In this document: piece after piece, positions 1 to 9,906 of the stretch
Layout: every line of letters starts with the position of its first letter
Numbering within the stretch: position 1 is the stretch's first letter
Assembly: GCA_029252325.1 (NCBI GenBank)
Contig: JAQXBQ010000200.1
Coordinates: forward strand, 1 to 41,163
Length of the DNA stretch: 41,163 bases
Reading direction: 5' to 3'
Source: Akkermansiaceae bacterium
Lineage (GTDB): Bacteria > Verrucomicrobiota > Verrucomicrobiia > Verrucomicrobiales > Akkermansiaceae
The notes under the pieces: model-generated
Databases searched by the model: none
What the model saw: only the letters and a program-made list of their open reading frames with translations
What the model was told of the DNA's origin: nothing
Position numbers and translations under genes: made by a program

Positions 1-166
1 GATATTTAGCACAATCAGGCTTCATACAATGCCCATATAAGAGCCTACTCGGGGAGCGCCCCCCTCTTCCCCCGCCTCCCATAAGCTCATCAAAGAGGTC
101 AAAAGATACAGAAATTAACGAGTTTATTATCCTATCACGAAATGTCCCATAATCGTACCATATCAT
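1..166 (-). CDS. Possible partial CDS running off the left edge; Gly/Arg-rich segment (MIWYDYGTFRDRIINSLISVSFDLFDELMGGGGRGGRS...)
   Basis: Hand reading of the minus strand: frame open from an ATG at 164-166 to position 1. Below the ORF-track length cut-off and no recognised family. Confidence 0.3.
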   Translation of the reverse strand, partial: MIWYDYGTFRDRIINSLISVSFDLFDELMGGGGRGGRSPSRLLYGHCMKPDCAKY

Positions 167-209
167 ATCACCAGCAACAACCACCTGCCCAGAGTGGTTA
201 TATGCTAAA

Positions 210-803
210 ATGAATTATCTCGCACATCTGGTTCTAGCTGATGACTCTGATGCCTCCCGCATTGGTAATTTGCTTGGGGACTTTACCAAGGGCACCATCG
301 CCAGCCTTGCTGAGATCTACCCTGCTGAGATCATTCGAGGCATTAAGATGCACCGTGCGGTTGACCGATTTACCGATTCGCATCCTGTTTTCAAGAATAC
401 TAAATTACTTCTAGAATCAAAAAGACGAAGGTTTTCAGGAGTTATTATCGACATTATATTTGATCATCACTTATCGGTTCATTGGCAAGATTATCACCAC
501 CAACCCTTGGAGTCCTTCATTCAGGATATTTACCAAGCTATCGACAATCACCCGGAATGGCAGGCAGGAAGATTGGCCGAGATTTTCCCATCGATGAAGC
601 ATGAAAACTGGCTACACACTTATAATAGCATCGAGGGTATTGCTCTCACTTTAGATCGAGTATCGCGTAGAGGCAAACGAACCGCTCAAATCGCTGACGG
701 CATCATCGACCTACGGGAAAATTACGCCCAATTTGAAGCGAACTTCAGAACTTTCATGCCCAGCTTATTGGACTTTACCGATACTTGGAAAAAGCAGCAT
801 TAA
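210..803 (+). CDS. acpH: Acyl carrier protein phosphodiesterase (AcpH/YajB-like)
   Basis: MNYLAHLVLADDSDASRIGNLLGDFTKG...GIKMHRAVDRFTDSHP...DIIFDHHLS is typical of the ACP phosphodiesterase family. Confidence 0.85.
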   Translation: MNYLAHLVLADDSDASRIGNLLGDFTKGTIASLAEIYPAEIIRGIKMHRAVDRFTDSHPVFKNTKLLLESKRRRFSGVIIDIIFDHHLSVHWQDYHHQPLESFIQDIYQAIDNHPEWQAGRLAEIFPSMKHENWLHTYNSIEGIALTLDRVSRRGKRTAQIADGIIDLRENYAQFEANFRTFMPSLLDFTDTWKKQH

Positions 804-813
804 GCTGTGTGCA

Positions 814-1953
814 TTACCGCACTTCGCCATCAACAAGGGTGCTCCACACACTGAAATCTTCGTTCATTATCACCATATCAGCTTGGTAGCCGGGTTCAAT
901 TTTACCAAGATCCTTTAACCCCAGTGACTGCGCCTGGTTCCATGATGTTGCTTTCACAAGCTGCGATAATGGCAAGCCTGTCCACTCAAATACATTCCGA
1001 AGACCCTCGTTAAAACGAAGCACGCTGCCCGCTAAAGCACCACCGTCTTTGAGTCGCGCCTGCTTGCCTTCAATAATTACATCTAGTCCTCCCAGTTGCA
1101 CTTGTCCTGAATCAATCCATGAACCACTCATCGAATCGGTAATCAACATCAACTGCTCAATAGGTTTTACACTGAACATCAGCTTGAGAAAATCAGGGCA
1201 CAGATGAACACCATCACAAATAAGCTCCATCTTGAGGTCATCATCTAACAAACCAGACCCCACCATTCCAATTTCACGATGATGCAATGCGCTCATGGCG
1301 TTACCAAAATGAGTGAGATGAGTCAGACCTGCCTCCTTTGCCAGCATCATCTGCTCATGTGTTGCCGATGAATGAGCTGCTGAGCAGGTAATTCCAGCTC
1401 GCTTAGCCATAGCAATGCAATCATTTGCACCCTCAACATCTGGAGCAATCGACAATATCGATATCGGTGCCTTGTTGGCAATATCATCCAGCTCCGACCA
1501 GTTTGGCTTGCGAACAAACTGAGGATTTTGAGCGCCCGCATTATTACGATTGATGTATGGTCCCTCTATATGCAGACCTGGTGTTTTAGCATATTCTTGG
1601 TGGCTCATGTATTGCGCACACTTCTCTGCAATCTGCGCCAACAACTCCTGAGGCTGAGTTAGAGTGGTAGGCAACCATGTCGTCACTCCCTCCCTTAATT
1701 TACGTTTGGCAATGTGGCGTATACTTTCCAGATTATTATCACAGACGTCTTTACCGTCAGCTCCATGTGCATGAATATCGATAAAACCAGGCATGACATA
1801 ACGCCCGCCGGCATCGATTACCTCATCCGCATCAGACAAGGGTTGAGCACTGTCATCAACAGCTACCACCTTGCCCGCATCAACGAGAATCGACCCACGC
1901 CGAACATCGAGGTCAGGAGAGATGATATGTGCATTTAAGATAATCAATCGCAT
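814..1953 (-). CDS. nagA: N-acetylglucosamine-6-phosphate deacetylase
   Basis: Amidohydrolase: MPGFIDIHAHGADGKD, GLHIEGPYINRNNAGAQNP, THLTHFGNAMSALHHREIGMVG, LITDSMSGS. Confidence 0.88.
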   Translation of the reverse strand: MRLIILNAHIISPDLDVRRGSILVDAGKVVAVDDSAQPLSDADEVIDAGGRYVMPGFIDIHAHGADGKDVCDNNLESIRHIAKRKLREGVTTWLPTTLTQPQELLAQIAEKCAQYMSHQEYAKTPGLHIEGPYINRNNAGAQNPQFVRKPNWSELDDIANKAPISILSIAPDVEGANDCIAMAKRAGITCSAAHSSATHEQMMLAKEAGLTHLTHFGNAMSALHHREIGMVGSGLLDDDLKMELICDGVHLCPDFLKLMFSVKPIEQLMLITDSMSGSWIDSGQVQLGGLDVIIEGKQARLKDGGALAGSVLRFNEGLRNVFEWTGLPLSQLVKATSWNQAQSLGLKDLGKIEPGYQADMVIMNEDFSVWSTLVDGEVR

Positions 1954-1972
1954 CTTACTTAATGAAGCTTCC

Positions 1973-2560
1973 TTAGTCTTTACTCAAAATCATATCCTTG
2001 GACTTCCAAAAATATGACCAACCCGAAATTACCGTTAAGGCAACAGCAGGCCACAGTGATAGAGGAAACAAAAGATAATCCTTATCCGACAAGTACTGCA
2101 GGCCCGTGATCAAAGAACTACTTGAATCAATTGATTCGAAAGTAAGATAAACCAGAGCTGTAATAATAAACGTCAGCTGGAATGTTGTTTTCCATTTACC
2201 CAAATTATCCGCGGCGATGATCTTACCCTCTTCGACAGCTATCTGTCTTATACCGGTCACTAAAAACTCACGGCAAATGATCAAGGCGGTCACCCACACA
2301 GGGCACAAACCCTTGGATGATAAATAAACAAAACCAGAGCAAACTAAAATCTTATCTGCCAATGGGTCAAGAAGCTTACCCAATGATGTAACCAAACCCA
2401 TTCTACGGGCTAAGTAGCCATCTAACCAATCAGAAATCGCACCAAGAACAAAAGCCCCCAAAGCAATTGCATAGCCAGCCACCCCTTCAGCAGAAGCGGC
2501 GACGCAAAATACAGCCGTTAAAACAAGACGGAAGAGAGTGATGGAATTTGGTAAATTCAT
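1973..2560 (-). CDS. pgsA: CDP-diacylglycerol--glycerol-3-phosphate 3-phosphatidyltransferase
   Basis: CDP-alcohol phosphatidyltransferase motif SDWLDGYLARRMGLVTSLGKLLDPLADKI; N-terminus MNLPNSITLFRLVL. Confidence 0.93.
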   Translation of the reverse strand: MNLPNSITLFRLVLTAVFCVAASAEGVAGYAIALGAFVLGAISDWLDGYLARRMGLVTSLGKLLDPLADKILVCSGFVYLSSKGLCPVWVTALIICREFLVTGIRQIAVEEGKIIAADNLGKWKTTFQLTFIITALVYLTFESIDSSSSLITGLQYLSDKDYLLFPLSLWPAVALTVISGWSYFWKSKDMILSKD

Positions 2561-2775
2561 AAATAAAAAGGCTAAAAACTGACCAATGTCAGCGCCAAGT
2601 CAATATTATGCTCAGAGTCTTCACATAGGGCAACCCTTCGCTGATGAAAAAAGCAGAGTTATTAAAACTTGCAAATTTATGACATTACAGCTCATTTACA
2701 TGGCTACATTCAACTTGCTGATGCTTACCCGCAAGGCTGGTGAATAATCTCCTACCTCAACTTACCTCAACAAAT

Positions 2776-4209
2776 ATGGAAAAATCAGATTTCGGACTAA
2801 TTGGCCTCGCTGTGATGGGTCAAAACCTTGTGCTCAATGTGGAAAGCCGCGGCTTCCAAGTTTCCGTGTATAACCGCACGACGGCAACCATGACCGATTT
2901 CATCGATCAAAATGCCAGCAAAAATCTAATCGGCTGTGAGTCTCTTGAGGAGTTTGTAGACTCATTGGCGAGCCCCCGCAAAATTCAAATCATGGTCAAG
3001 GCTGGCGGCCCTGTCGATGCTGTGATTGAGTCCCTGATACCATTACTCGACAATGACGACATTATCATCGACGGCGGCAACTCCGTCTACACAGATTCAG
3101 AACGCCGTGACAAATGGTGTGCAGAGCATGGCCTACGCTTTATCGGCGCAGGAGTATCCGGTGGCGAAGAAGGAGCCCTTAAAGGCCCCTCAATCATGCC
3201 AGGTGGTCCACAAAGCACATGGCAAGTAATGCAGCCTATTTTTGAAGCTATCTCTGCTAAGGTAGATGGGGAACCTTGTGTTGTCCACATCGGCGAAGGC
3301 GGCGCGGGGCACTTTGTCAAAATGGTGCATAATGGTATTGAATACGGCGATATGCAGCTCATTTGTGAAGCTTACAACATCTTCAAGGCGGCTGGCTTCT
3401 CCAACGAGGAACTCGCCGATATATTTGCTGATTGGAATGCAGGTGACCTCGAGAGCTTTCTCATCGAAATCACAGCCAACATCTTCAAACAAACCGACGC
3501 AGAAACAGGCAAACACATCGTCGATCTCATCGTCGACAAAGCCGGCCAGAAGGGCACAGGAAGATGGACGATGATGGAGGCTGTCGATCATGCTGTCCCC
3601 CTGTCTTGTATAGGAGCATCGGTCGAAGCCCGCATCCTCTCTGCTATCCGTGACCAAAGGCTCGCTGCATCCAAAATTTTAACAGGGCCATCTAATGATG
3701 ATTTCAACATGGGGGCACTCGACAAAAAGGAGCTTATCACCAAAGTGCGTGATGCTCTTTACGCATCAAAAATAGTCTCTTACGCACAAGGCCTTGACCT
3801 CATTTCAAAAGTGGGTGCAGAAAAAGGATGGGACCTCAATCTCGGCGAGATCGCTAAAATCTGGCGTGGCGGCTGTATCATACGCGCGCGCTTCCTGAAT
3901 CGCATCACTGAAGCTTACCAAGGCAGTGACGCCCCCACCAACCTCATGCTCGCACCTTTCTTCACAGAAATCCTCACCAACGCACAACAAAACTGGCGTG
4001 AAGTAGTATCCCTTGCAGCTCTGAATGGCATACCTGTGCCGAGCTTTGGCGGATCACTCTCATACTATGACAGCTACCGAAGCGAGCGTTTGCCAGCTAA
4101 CCTTCTTCAAGCTCAACGAGACTTTTTCGGCGCACACACTTATGAGCGCCTGGACAAGGCTGAAGGTGAGTTCTTTCACACTGAAGATTGGCCTGAGCTG
4201 ATTGACTAA
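2776..4209 (+). CDS. gnd: 6-phosphogluconate dehydrogenase (decarboxylating), NADP-dependent
   Basis: DFGLIGLAVMGQNLVLNVESRGF, IIDGGNSVYTDSERR, GAGVSGGEEGALKGPSIMPGG, VHNGIEYGDMQLICEAY. ORF track opens at 2740; ATG at 2776 preferred. Confidence 0.96.
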   Translation: MEKSDFGLIGLAVMGQNLVLNVESRGFQVSVYNRTTATMTDFIDQNASKNLIGCESLEEFVDSLASPRKIQIMVKAGGPVDAVIESLIPLLDNDDIIIDGGNSVYTDSERRDKWCAEHGLRFIGAGVSGGEEGALKGPSIMPGGPQSTWQVMQPIFEAISAKVDGEPCVVHIGEGGAGHFVKMVHNGIEYGDMQLICEAYNIFKAAGFSNEELADIFADWNAGDLESFLIEITANIFKQTDAETGKHIVDLIVDKAGQKGTGRWTMMEAVDHAVPLSCIGASVEARILSAIRDQRLAASKILTGPSNDDFNMGALDKKELITKVRDALYASKIVSYAQGLDLISKVGAEKGWDLNLGEIAKIWRGGCIIRARFLNRITEAYQGSDAPTNLMLAPFFTEILTNAQQNWREVVSLAALNGIPVPSFGGSLSYYDSYRSERLPANLLQAQRDFFGAHTYERLDKAEGEFFHTEDWPELID

Positions 4210-4242
4210 GCGCTCCAATCTGTCCTCAGAGGCCTGTGTAGG

Positions 4243-5346
4243 TCACAGACCATTCACCGCATTGATCAGCTCACGAAGCCGACCAAAATTGCGGTGCTTG
4301 TGTCGAAACACAAGTCTTGGCAGCGAATCGAGTTGTGGTTCATCTTCCTCCGCAGTCAGTGGACCACTCTGCTTGAAACCCCCGCTTTTGAGAACATCTG
4401 AGAAGTCTTTATGCAACCTCTTCATGTGACCCTCAGTTAGCTTTTTTTGCATTCGAATGATGAGCTTGTCACCTATGTAACGATAAGAGTGGAAATTGGA
4501 ATAAAATCTCCGGACCTCCTCGACCGCTTCATCAATGTCGTCGGTCACTTTGTATAATGAAAAATCACTCTCTGAGATCATCCCAAGCCGACTAAGGTGC
4601 TCCTCGATAAACTGCTGCCAGAACTTCCAGTAAGTGCCACCCTTAGCATCGATAAGAATCAACGGGTAAATCCTCGTCTTTCCAGTTTGAATAAGGGTAA
4701 GCGTCTCAAAGATCTCATCCATGGTGCCAAAGCCACCAGGAAAAGCAGCAACAGCATCTGACTCTTTCACAAATGAAAGCTTACGAGTGAAGAAAAAGTT
4801 GAAATCTACCAACTTTTCGTCACCCGCAATAAAAGCATTGGCGGCAGACTCAAATGGCAGATTGATATTCAAACCGAAGCTATCCTCACGCCCAGCTCCC
4901 TCATTACCTGCCGCCATAATACCTGGACCTGCACCAGTGATCGTCATGAACCCAGCATCACGCATCTTTGCTGCAAATTCGACAGTTGCCTTGTATTCAG
5001 GCTCTTCAGGATCTGTTCTTGCAGAGCCAAATATAGAAATCTTAGGACAATTACGGAATGGATAAAACACCTCATTAGCGACACGCATTTCACGAAGTGC
5101 TTGATTCATCGTTTTGAAGTCTCCTTCCGTTACGGCCCCACGCGAAATGCGAATGGCTGAGATCAACATTTCAGCAAGCAAACAATTATCCTCGCCTCCA
5201 GAAATTTCATTGGCCAACGCCATGATGCGATCATCCAATGCCTTCTCACCAGTCGAGCCAATAAATGAGCAAGACTGGTGGTGTATCATTCCGCCAGTGA
5301 AATCTCTTTCCTGCGGTATTTTAGTAGGTGTAACGTGCTGACTCAT
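4243..5346 (-). CDS. LOG-family (TIGR00730-type) Rossmann protein with N- and C-terminal extensions
   Basis: Motifs GAGPGIMAAGNEGAG and FPGGFGTMDEIFETLTLIQTGK; 367 aa. Confidence 0.85.
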   Translation of the reverse strand: MSQHVTPTKIPQERDFTGGMIHHQSCSFIGSTGEKALDDRIMALANEISGGEDNCLLAEMLISAIRISRGAVTEGDFKTMNQALREMRVANEVFYPFRNCPKISIFGSARTDPEEPEYKATVEFAAKMRDAGFMTITGAGPGIMAAGNEGAGREDSFGLNINLPFESAANAFIAGDEKLVDFNFFFTRKLSFVKESDAVAAFPGGFGTMDEIFETLTLIQTGKTRIYPLILIDAKGGTYWKFWQQFIEEHLSRLGMISESDFSLYKVTDDIDEAVEEVRRFYSNFHSYRYIGDKLIIRMQKKLTEGHMKRLHKDFSDVLKSGGFKQSGPLTAEEDEPQLDSLPRLVFRHKHRNFGRLRELINAVNGL

Positions 5347-5445
5347 AATAAATCTATTTTCTAATTAGTAGTGGATTCTTCAAGCGGCGAGGGAAATATG
5401 ATTGATCTTAAATGCGGGTAAGCGGATGACCAAGCAGCTATGCAC

Positions 5446-6495
5446 TTAATGTTCTGAAGTGACTTTCTGCAGCCGACGAAGCCGCTCCAGCGCCTGCCCA
5501 GAGTCGATCAGCTCTGCAGCTAATTGAACGCCCTGCCCCATGGTGTCTGCTAGTCCAGCACAGGCCAAGCCAGCCCCTGCATTCAATAATACAATCTCAC
5601 GCTTAGGCCCTGTTTCTTTTCCACTGAGGATATCAGTCAGAATAATGGCATTCTCTGAGGCATCGCCACCCTCGAGTTCTTTAACGTCACATACTGACAT
5701 GCCAAAATCCTCTGGCTTCACCTCTTCATCAACAAGAGATTGATATCGACCCGATTTACAAATGCGGGTTGGGCCCAACAAGCTGACTTCATCGACTGGA
5801 CCACCGTCTGCAGTCATACCATGGACAACCCAGGCACTGTCACGCCCCAGTCGTTGGAGAATCTCTGCAAATACAGAATCCATATTAGGATCACATACTC
5901 CAACCAGCTGACACTGGGGTCTTGCGGGATTCAAAAGCGGCCCTATCAAATTAAAAATCGTTCGTGTCCCCTCTTGAGCTAACATTTTTCTTACCCCGAC
6001 CACCGCTTTAAACGCAGGGTGATAAATGGGGGCGAACAAAAAACCGACTCCTGCAACATCAAGGCACTTACGAAAAACCTCTGGCGTAACATCTATTTTC
6101 ACCCCCAAAGCCTCCAGTACGTCGGCACCACCACTTTTAGATGTAATACCGCGATTACCATGTTTGACGACTACCGCACCACCTGCAGCGATTACAAACA
6201 TACTCGTCGTCGATACATTGAAAAGGTTGAGCTTATCTCCACCTGTGCCACAAACATCAATGGTCGGCCCACTGAAATTCATTTCAGAAACTCCCGGATC
6301 TACGGCACGTTCCAGAAAAGCCTCAACGAACCCGGCAATCTCAACAGCCGTCTCGCCCTTTGCTGTTAAGCCTCTTAAAAAAGCGGCCTTTTTCTCATCG
6401 CCAACATCCTCATTGAGCAACATCTCTGTTGCCGCATAGATCTCTCGAAGACCCAACTCATGACCCTCCTCAACGTGCTTAATCAATGCATCCAT
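5446..6495 (-). CDS. trpD: Anthranilate phosphoribosyltransferase
   Basis: DVCGTGGDKLNLFNVSTTSMFVIAAGGAVVVKHGNRGITSKSGGADVLEALGV; FNLIGPLLNPARP. Confidence 0.96.
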   Translation of the reverse strand: MDALIKHVEEGHELGLREIYAATEMLLNEDVGDEKKAAFLRGLTAKGETAVEIAGFVEAFLERAVDPGVSEMNFSGPTIDVCGTGGDKLNLFNVSTTSMFVIAAGGAVVVKHGNRGITSKSGGADVLEALGVKIDVTPEVFRKCLDVAGVGFLFAPIYHPAFKAVVGVRKMLAQEGTRTIFNLIGPLLNPARPQCQLVGVCDPNMDSVFAEILQRLGRDSAWVVHGMTADGGPVDEVSLLGPTRICKSGRYQSLVDEEVKPEDFGMSVCDVKELEGGDASENAIILTDILSGKETGPKREIVLLNAGAGLACAGLADTMGQGVQLAAELIDSGQALERLRRLQKVTSEH

Positions 6496-6507
6496 AACGC
6501 TATTAGC

Positions 6508-7641
6508 CTAGGCTCGGAGGCGTCCTAGAACAAGAAAAATACGTCTTTCTGCCATTCGTAATATGAGCGCCCACACAGTGACTATTAGGATGAAAACCAA
6601 ACATGTCCATATTGACGTCCACCAATAAGACTCATGCTTCGCCCACTCAACGATAGGGCGCCTAAGGTATCCGTTGCATAAAAATAGATACACGGAAAGC
6701 TGACCAAGAAGCAGCATCAAGCGGTCACAAGCATCTACTTTTCGGATGAAATGAGTTAAGCCGCGCAGCAGTGGCAATAGAAACATCAATAACGCGACCC
6801 GCGAGGGAATCCACAAAACATAGAAAAAATTACCACCTATAAATAAGGCCGTGCTCAATACGATCAACCACCATGGAATGACTATATCATCATGACGGGC
6901 AAACCATATCCCCATCGCACAAACCCCAAGGTGGCCCAAGATACTGTGGTTTATATTGAGCTCAAATTCTGAATAAAGAACATGACCTAGCACCGATTGC
7001 AAAGCCCAAGCAGCCACCAATAAAACGTAGAGGACTTTGTCCCCGTATTTTTGCAACAGCTTCCAAACAAATGGTAAAATCAAATAAAACTGGAGAATCA
7101 CACCGATAAACCACCATGGACCAATGGGTCGATATACGTTGTCGGGAATGAAGTTAGACAAACCTACCATCTGTCGCAACAAGTTGACTGAATCATCGCG
7201 CCAAACCCCACCCCAGTCTGTGCGTAGCCCTTCATAGACGAAATAACCCAAGCCCGAAATAATAATGGCAGGGTAGAAAGCCTTCCACCTTTTGGTCTGA
7301 AACACCCACCAACTAGGCATTGAAGAGCTATATTTTTTGGTCAGGCCGTATGCACTAAGGAAAAAAAAGACCTGCACGCCGTAATGCCCCAAGTAAGAGG
7401 CCACCAGGCGCAGCGAATCCAAAGGGTGCTGCCACACACCGTCCATGAACAAACGTACCCGGTCTACCTGAAAACCAAACTCGTTCTCTCCGGGGGACAC
7501 CGGCAACCAGTGCATGAAATTATGTGCCATAATCATGACAATCGCGAACGCTCGCAAATAAAAGCTCTCGTCCAGCGTCATGCCACGCCAAAGATAACCC
7601 ACTCGGCCCAAGCCCGCTATTTTAGAATATTCACTTGCCAT
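6508..7641 (-). CDS. Acyltransferase 3 family membrane protein (OafA/YrhL-like)
   Basis: Multiple hydrophobic segments; LRAFAIVMIMAHNFMHW, YGVQVFFFLSAYGLTKKY. Track start is 7692; ATG at 7639-7641 (MASEYSK) chosen because it overlaps the recQ stop by only about 11 bp. Confidence 0.75.
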   Translation of the reverse strand: MASEYSKIAGLGRVGYLWRGMTLDESFYLRAFAIVMIMAHNFMHWLPVSPGENEFGFQVDRVRLFMDGVWQHPLDSLRLVASYLGHYGVQVFFFLSAYGLTKKYSSSMPSWWVFQTKRWKAFYPAIIISGLGYFVYEGLRTDWGGVWRDDSVNLLRQMVGLSNFIPDNVYRPIGPWWFIGVILQFYLILPFVWKLLQKYGDKVLYVLLVAAWALQSVLGHVLYSEFELNINHSILGHLGVCAMGIWFARHDDIVIPWWLIVLSTALFIGGNFFYVLWIPSRVALLMFLLPLLRGLTHFIRKVDACDRLMLLLGQLSVYLFLCNGYLRRPIVEWAKHESYWWTSIWTCLVFILIVTVWALILRMAERRIFLVLGRLRA

Positions 7642-9775
7642 GGATTTCATCGATGAAGGGTTGTAGATACTTTTTCGCTTTGACCTCACCAACCCCCTTG
7701 ATGCGCATCGCTGCCTCGATACTCACAGGACGGAGGCGGGTAAAATACTCCAATGTCTTGTTGGGAAAAATAAGATAATGCGGCACGCCGTCTCGCTTCG
7801 CGAGCTCACTGCGTATCTCCTTGAGCTTCGAATGCAGCTGACTATCAAAATCAAATTCTTGTAATTCCACGCCGTTAGCATCCTTCAACGCTGAATCATT
7901 TTCGCCATGACGATCTGGCCATATGATGCGGCACTCAGATTCACCAAGCATAACCTTTTCCCCCTGATCAGTCAGAGTAAGCAGTGGGTAATCTCCTCTT
8001 TGTGTGTGTATCAAAGCAGCGTCATGTAGCGACCTAAACAACTCATTCAGATAAGCTGTGCCGTAATCTTTGAGTAGCCCATAAGTTGATAGTTCATTTA
8101 AGCGCACCCTCAGAACTTCTTGGGACTTACTGCCCATCAACATTTGAACGACACGACCACGCCCAAAACGCCCTTGCCATCCTTCTGCTGTTTTGCGGCT
8201 CATCCGAGCAACCCCACTCAGCGCCTTGCGTGCGATCAACGTCTCAGAATCATTTGCAGCAACCCTCACCTCTCCGCCGAAATTGTTAGAACAAATATCA
8301 CAATTGCCACATGTCGGGGCATCATGTTCGCCAAAGTATTCCAAAATAGCTTGCTGGCGGCATTGTCTACTGTAGCAAACCCTTACAATCTCATCGAGTT
8401 TCTGCCGATCTCTGCGCTCCTTCTCCTCAAGTGCCTCACGATCGACATGTAGCTCACCTGCCATCACATCAGGTCGTCTGAGGCGCGTCCCCTTCATCCG
8501 CCTGCCAGCTACATCAAAACGCTCTACATACCCTCCTCGCGCCAAGATAGAGAGCACAGAGCCGACAGCCATGGTGTTTTTAATACCCGCGCCGTCCGCG
8601 ATCTCATCCATCGTTTTGAAGACTTCGAAATTATCATCCACTTCATTTTGTAAAAATGAATAGCACGCCGTGATTTGCTGATACCCTGGATTTGCTCCCT
8701 CAATAAAAAACTCCTGAGTGCGGGTGTCTGCATAGTTGAAAAACATTTCGCAATAAGCCTCATCACCATCACGCCCTGCCCTGCCCGCCTCTTGATAATA
8801 AGCCTCAACACTCCCGGGTATTTCGAAGTGAGCCACAAATCTGACATCTGAACGGTCAATCCCCATTCCAAAGGCATTGGTAGCAACCGCAACATCAGCC
8901 TTCTTACTAATGAAGTCATTCTGTGTTCGTTCCCTCTCTGCCTCACTCATCCCACCATGGTAAGCGATACATTTAACGCCCCAACCATGTAAGGTTTCTG
9001 CAACCTCCTCAACCCTCTTGCGTGTGGAGCAGTAGACAACTCCAGTTTTCCATTCAGCAATCATTTCGCGCAGGCGTGTGTATTTAGCCGCACGCTTATC
9101 AACGGAAGTGATCGATAGAGATAGATTGGGTCTACTGAACCCACTGAGTGTTTCGAATGGTTCTCTCAACGCAAGCACCTCAAGAATGTCCTTACGCACA
9201 ACGGGGGTCGCTGTAGCAGTGAGCGCAAGCGCCTGAGGTCGGCCCAGATGATCTAGCACCTTACCCAAACGCATGTATTCGGGGCGGAAATCATGCCCCC
9301 ACTGGCTGAGGCAGTGGGCCTCATCCACGGCAAAGAGTGCTATATTGACGTCAGCAAGCGCTGACATAAACGACTCAGCACGGAATCGCTCAGGAGCAAT
9401 GTAGACGAGCTTGTATTCCGCCGCTTTCATCTTCTCGATTCGCTCTCTTTGCTCTGGCCAGCTCAAGGTTGAGTTAATCATGGTAGCGGCTATGCCACGA
9501 TCCTGCAGAGCATCTACCTGGTCTTTCATCAAGGCAATCAAGGGCGAGACAACCAATGTCACCCCTTCTAAACATAAGGCCGGCAATTGGTAACATAGCG
9601 ACTTACCTCCACCTGTGGGCATCACCACAAGCCCGTCTTGGCCAGATATAATTTGATCGACCACCTCCTCTTGTCCGTCAAGAAAGGCATCGAAGCCAAA
9701 ATAATCTTTCAGTGCCTCTTTTGGCTCAATCACACATGCCATACAACGTAGAGAGAAACAAAACAGAACCATCAT
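7631..9775 (-). CDS. recQ: ATP-dependent DNA helicase RecQ (helicase + RQC + HRDC)
   Basis: MPTGGGKSLCYQLPAL, AVDEAHCLSQWGHDFRPEY, ATNAFGMGIDRSDVRFV, QEAGRAGRDG; zinc motif CRQQAILEYFGE...CGNCDIC; C-terminal HRDC-like region. Confidence 0.96.
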   Translation of the reverse strand: MMVLFCFSLRCMACVIEPKEALKDYFGFDAFLDGQEEVVDQIISGQDGLVVMPTGGGKSLCYQLPALCLEGVTLVVSPLIALMKDQVDALQDRGIAATMINSTLSWPEQRERIEKMKAAEYKLVYIAPERFRAESFMSALADVNIALFAVDEAHCLSQWGHDFRPEYMRLGKVLDHLGRPQALALTATATPVVRKDILEVLALREPFETLSGFSRPNLSLSITSVDKRAAKYTRLREMIAEWKTGVVYCSTRKRVEEVAETLHGWGVKCIAYHGGMSEAERERTQNDFISKKADVAVATNAFGMGIDRSDVRFVAHFEIPGSVEAYYQEAGRAGRDGDEAYCEMFFNYADTRTQEFFIEGANPGYQQITACYSFLQNEVDDNFEVFKTMDEIADGAGIKNTMAVGSVLSILARGGYVERFDVAGRRMKGTRLRRPDVMAGELHVDREALEEKERRDRQKLDEIVRVCYSRQCRQQAILEYFGEHDAPTCGNCDICSNNFGGEVRVAANDSETLIARKALSGVARMSRKTAEGWQGRFGRGRVVQMLMGSKSQEVLRVRLNELSTYGLLKDYGTAYLNELFRSLHDAALIHTQRGDYPLLTLTDQGEKVMLGESECRIIWPDRHGENDSALKDANGVELQEFDFDSQLHSKLKEIRSELAKRDGVPHYLIFPNKTLEYFTRLRPVSIEAAMRIKGVGEVKAKKYLQPFIDEIHGK

Positions 9776-9906
9776 GGCAACTTCTTTGCTGTTTAGATGT
9801 CACCAATCGCATGCAGCAAGCCTAAATAGACTCTTGATTGCATAAGATGTCACCCATCTCCCAGTATACGCTTGAATATTGTCAGCTTAGGCATCACTAA
9901 ACAGGC

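Noticed and set aside
3190-3657. 155-aa minus-strand ORF
   Set aside because: Fully antisense to the well-supported gnd gene; no recognisable domain.
4228-4255. Weak hairpin GGCCTGTG..CACAGACC near the LOG gene end
   Set aside because: Mismatch in stem and no T-run; not supported as a terminator.
6026-6439. 137-aa and overlapping 116-aa plus-strand ORFs
   Set aside because: Antisense to trpD; shadow ORFs.
7631-7692. 62-bp overlap between recQ and acyltransferase ORFs
   Set aside because: Produced by an upstream in-frame ATG; using ATG 7641 leaves only about 11 bp overlap, which is ordinary.
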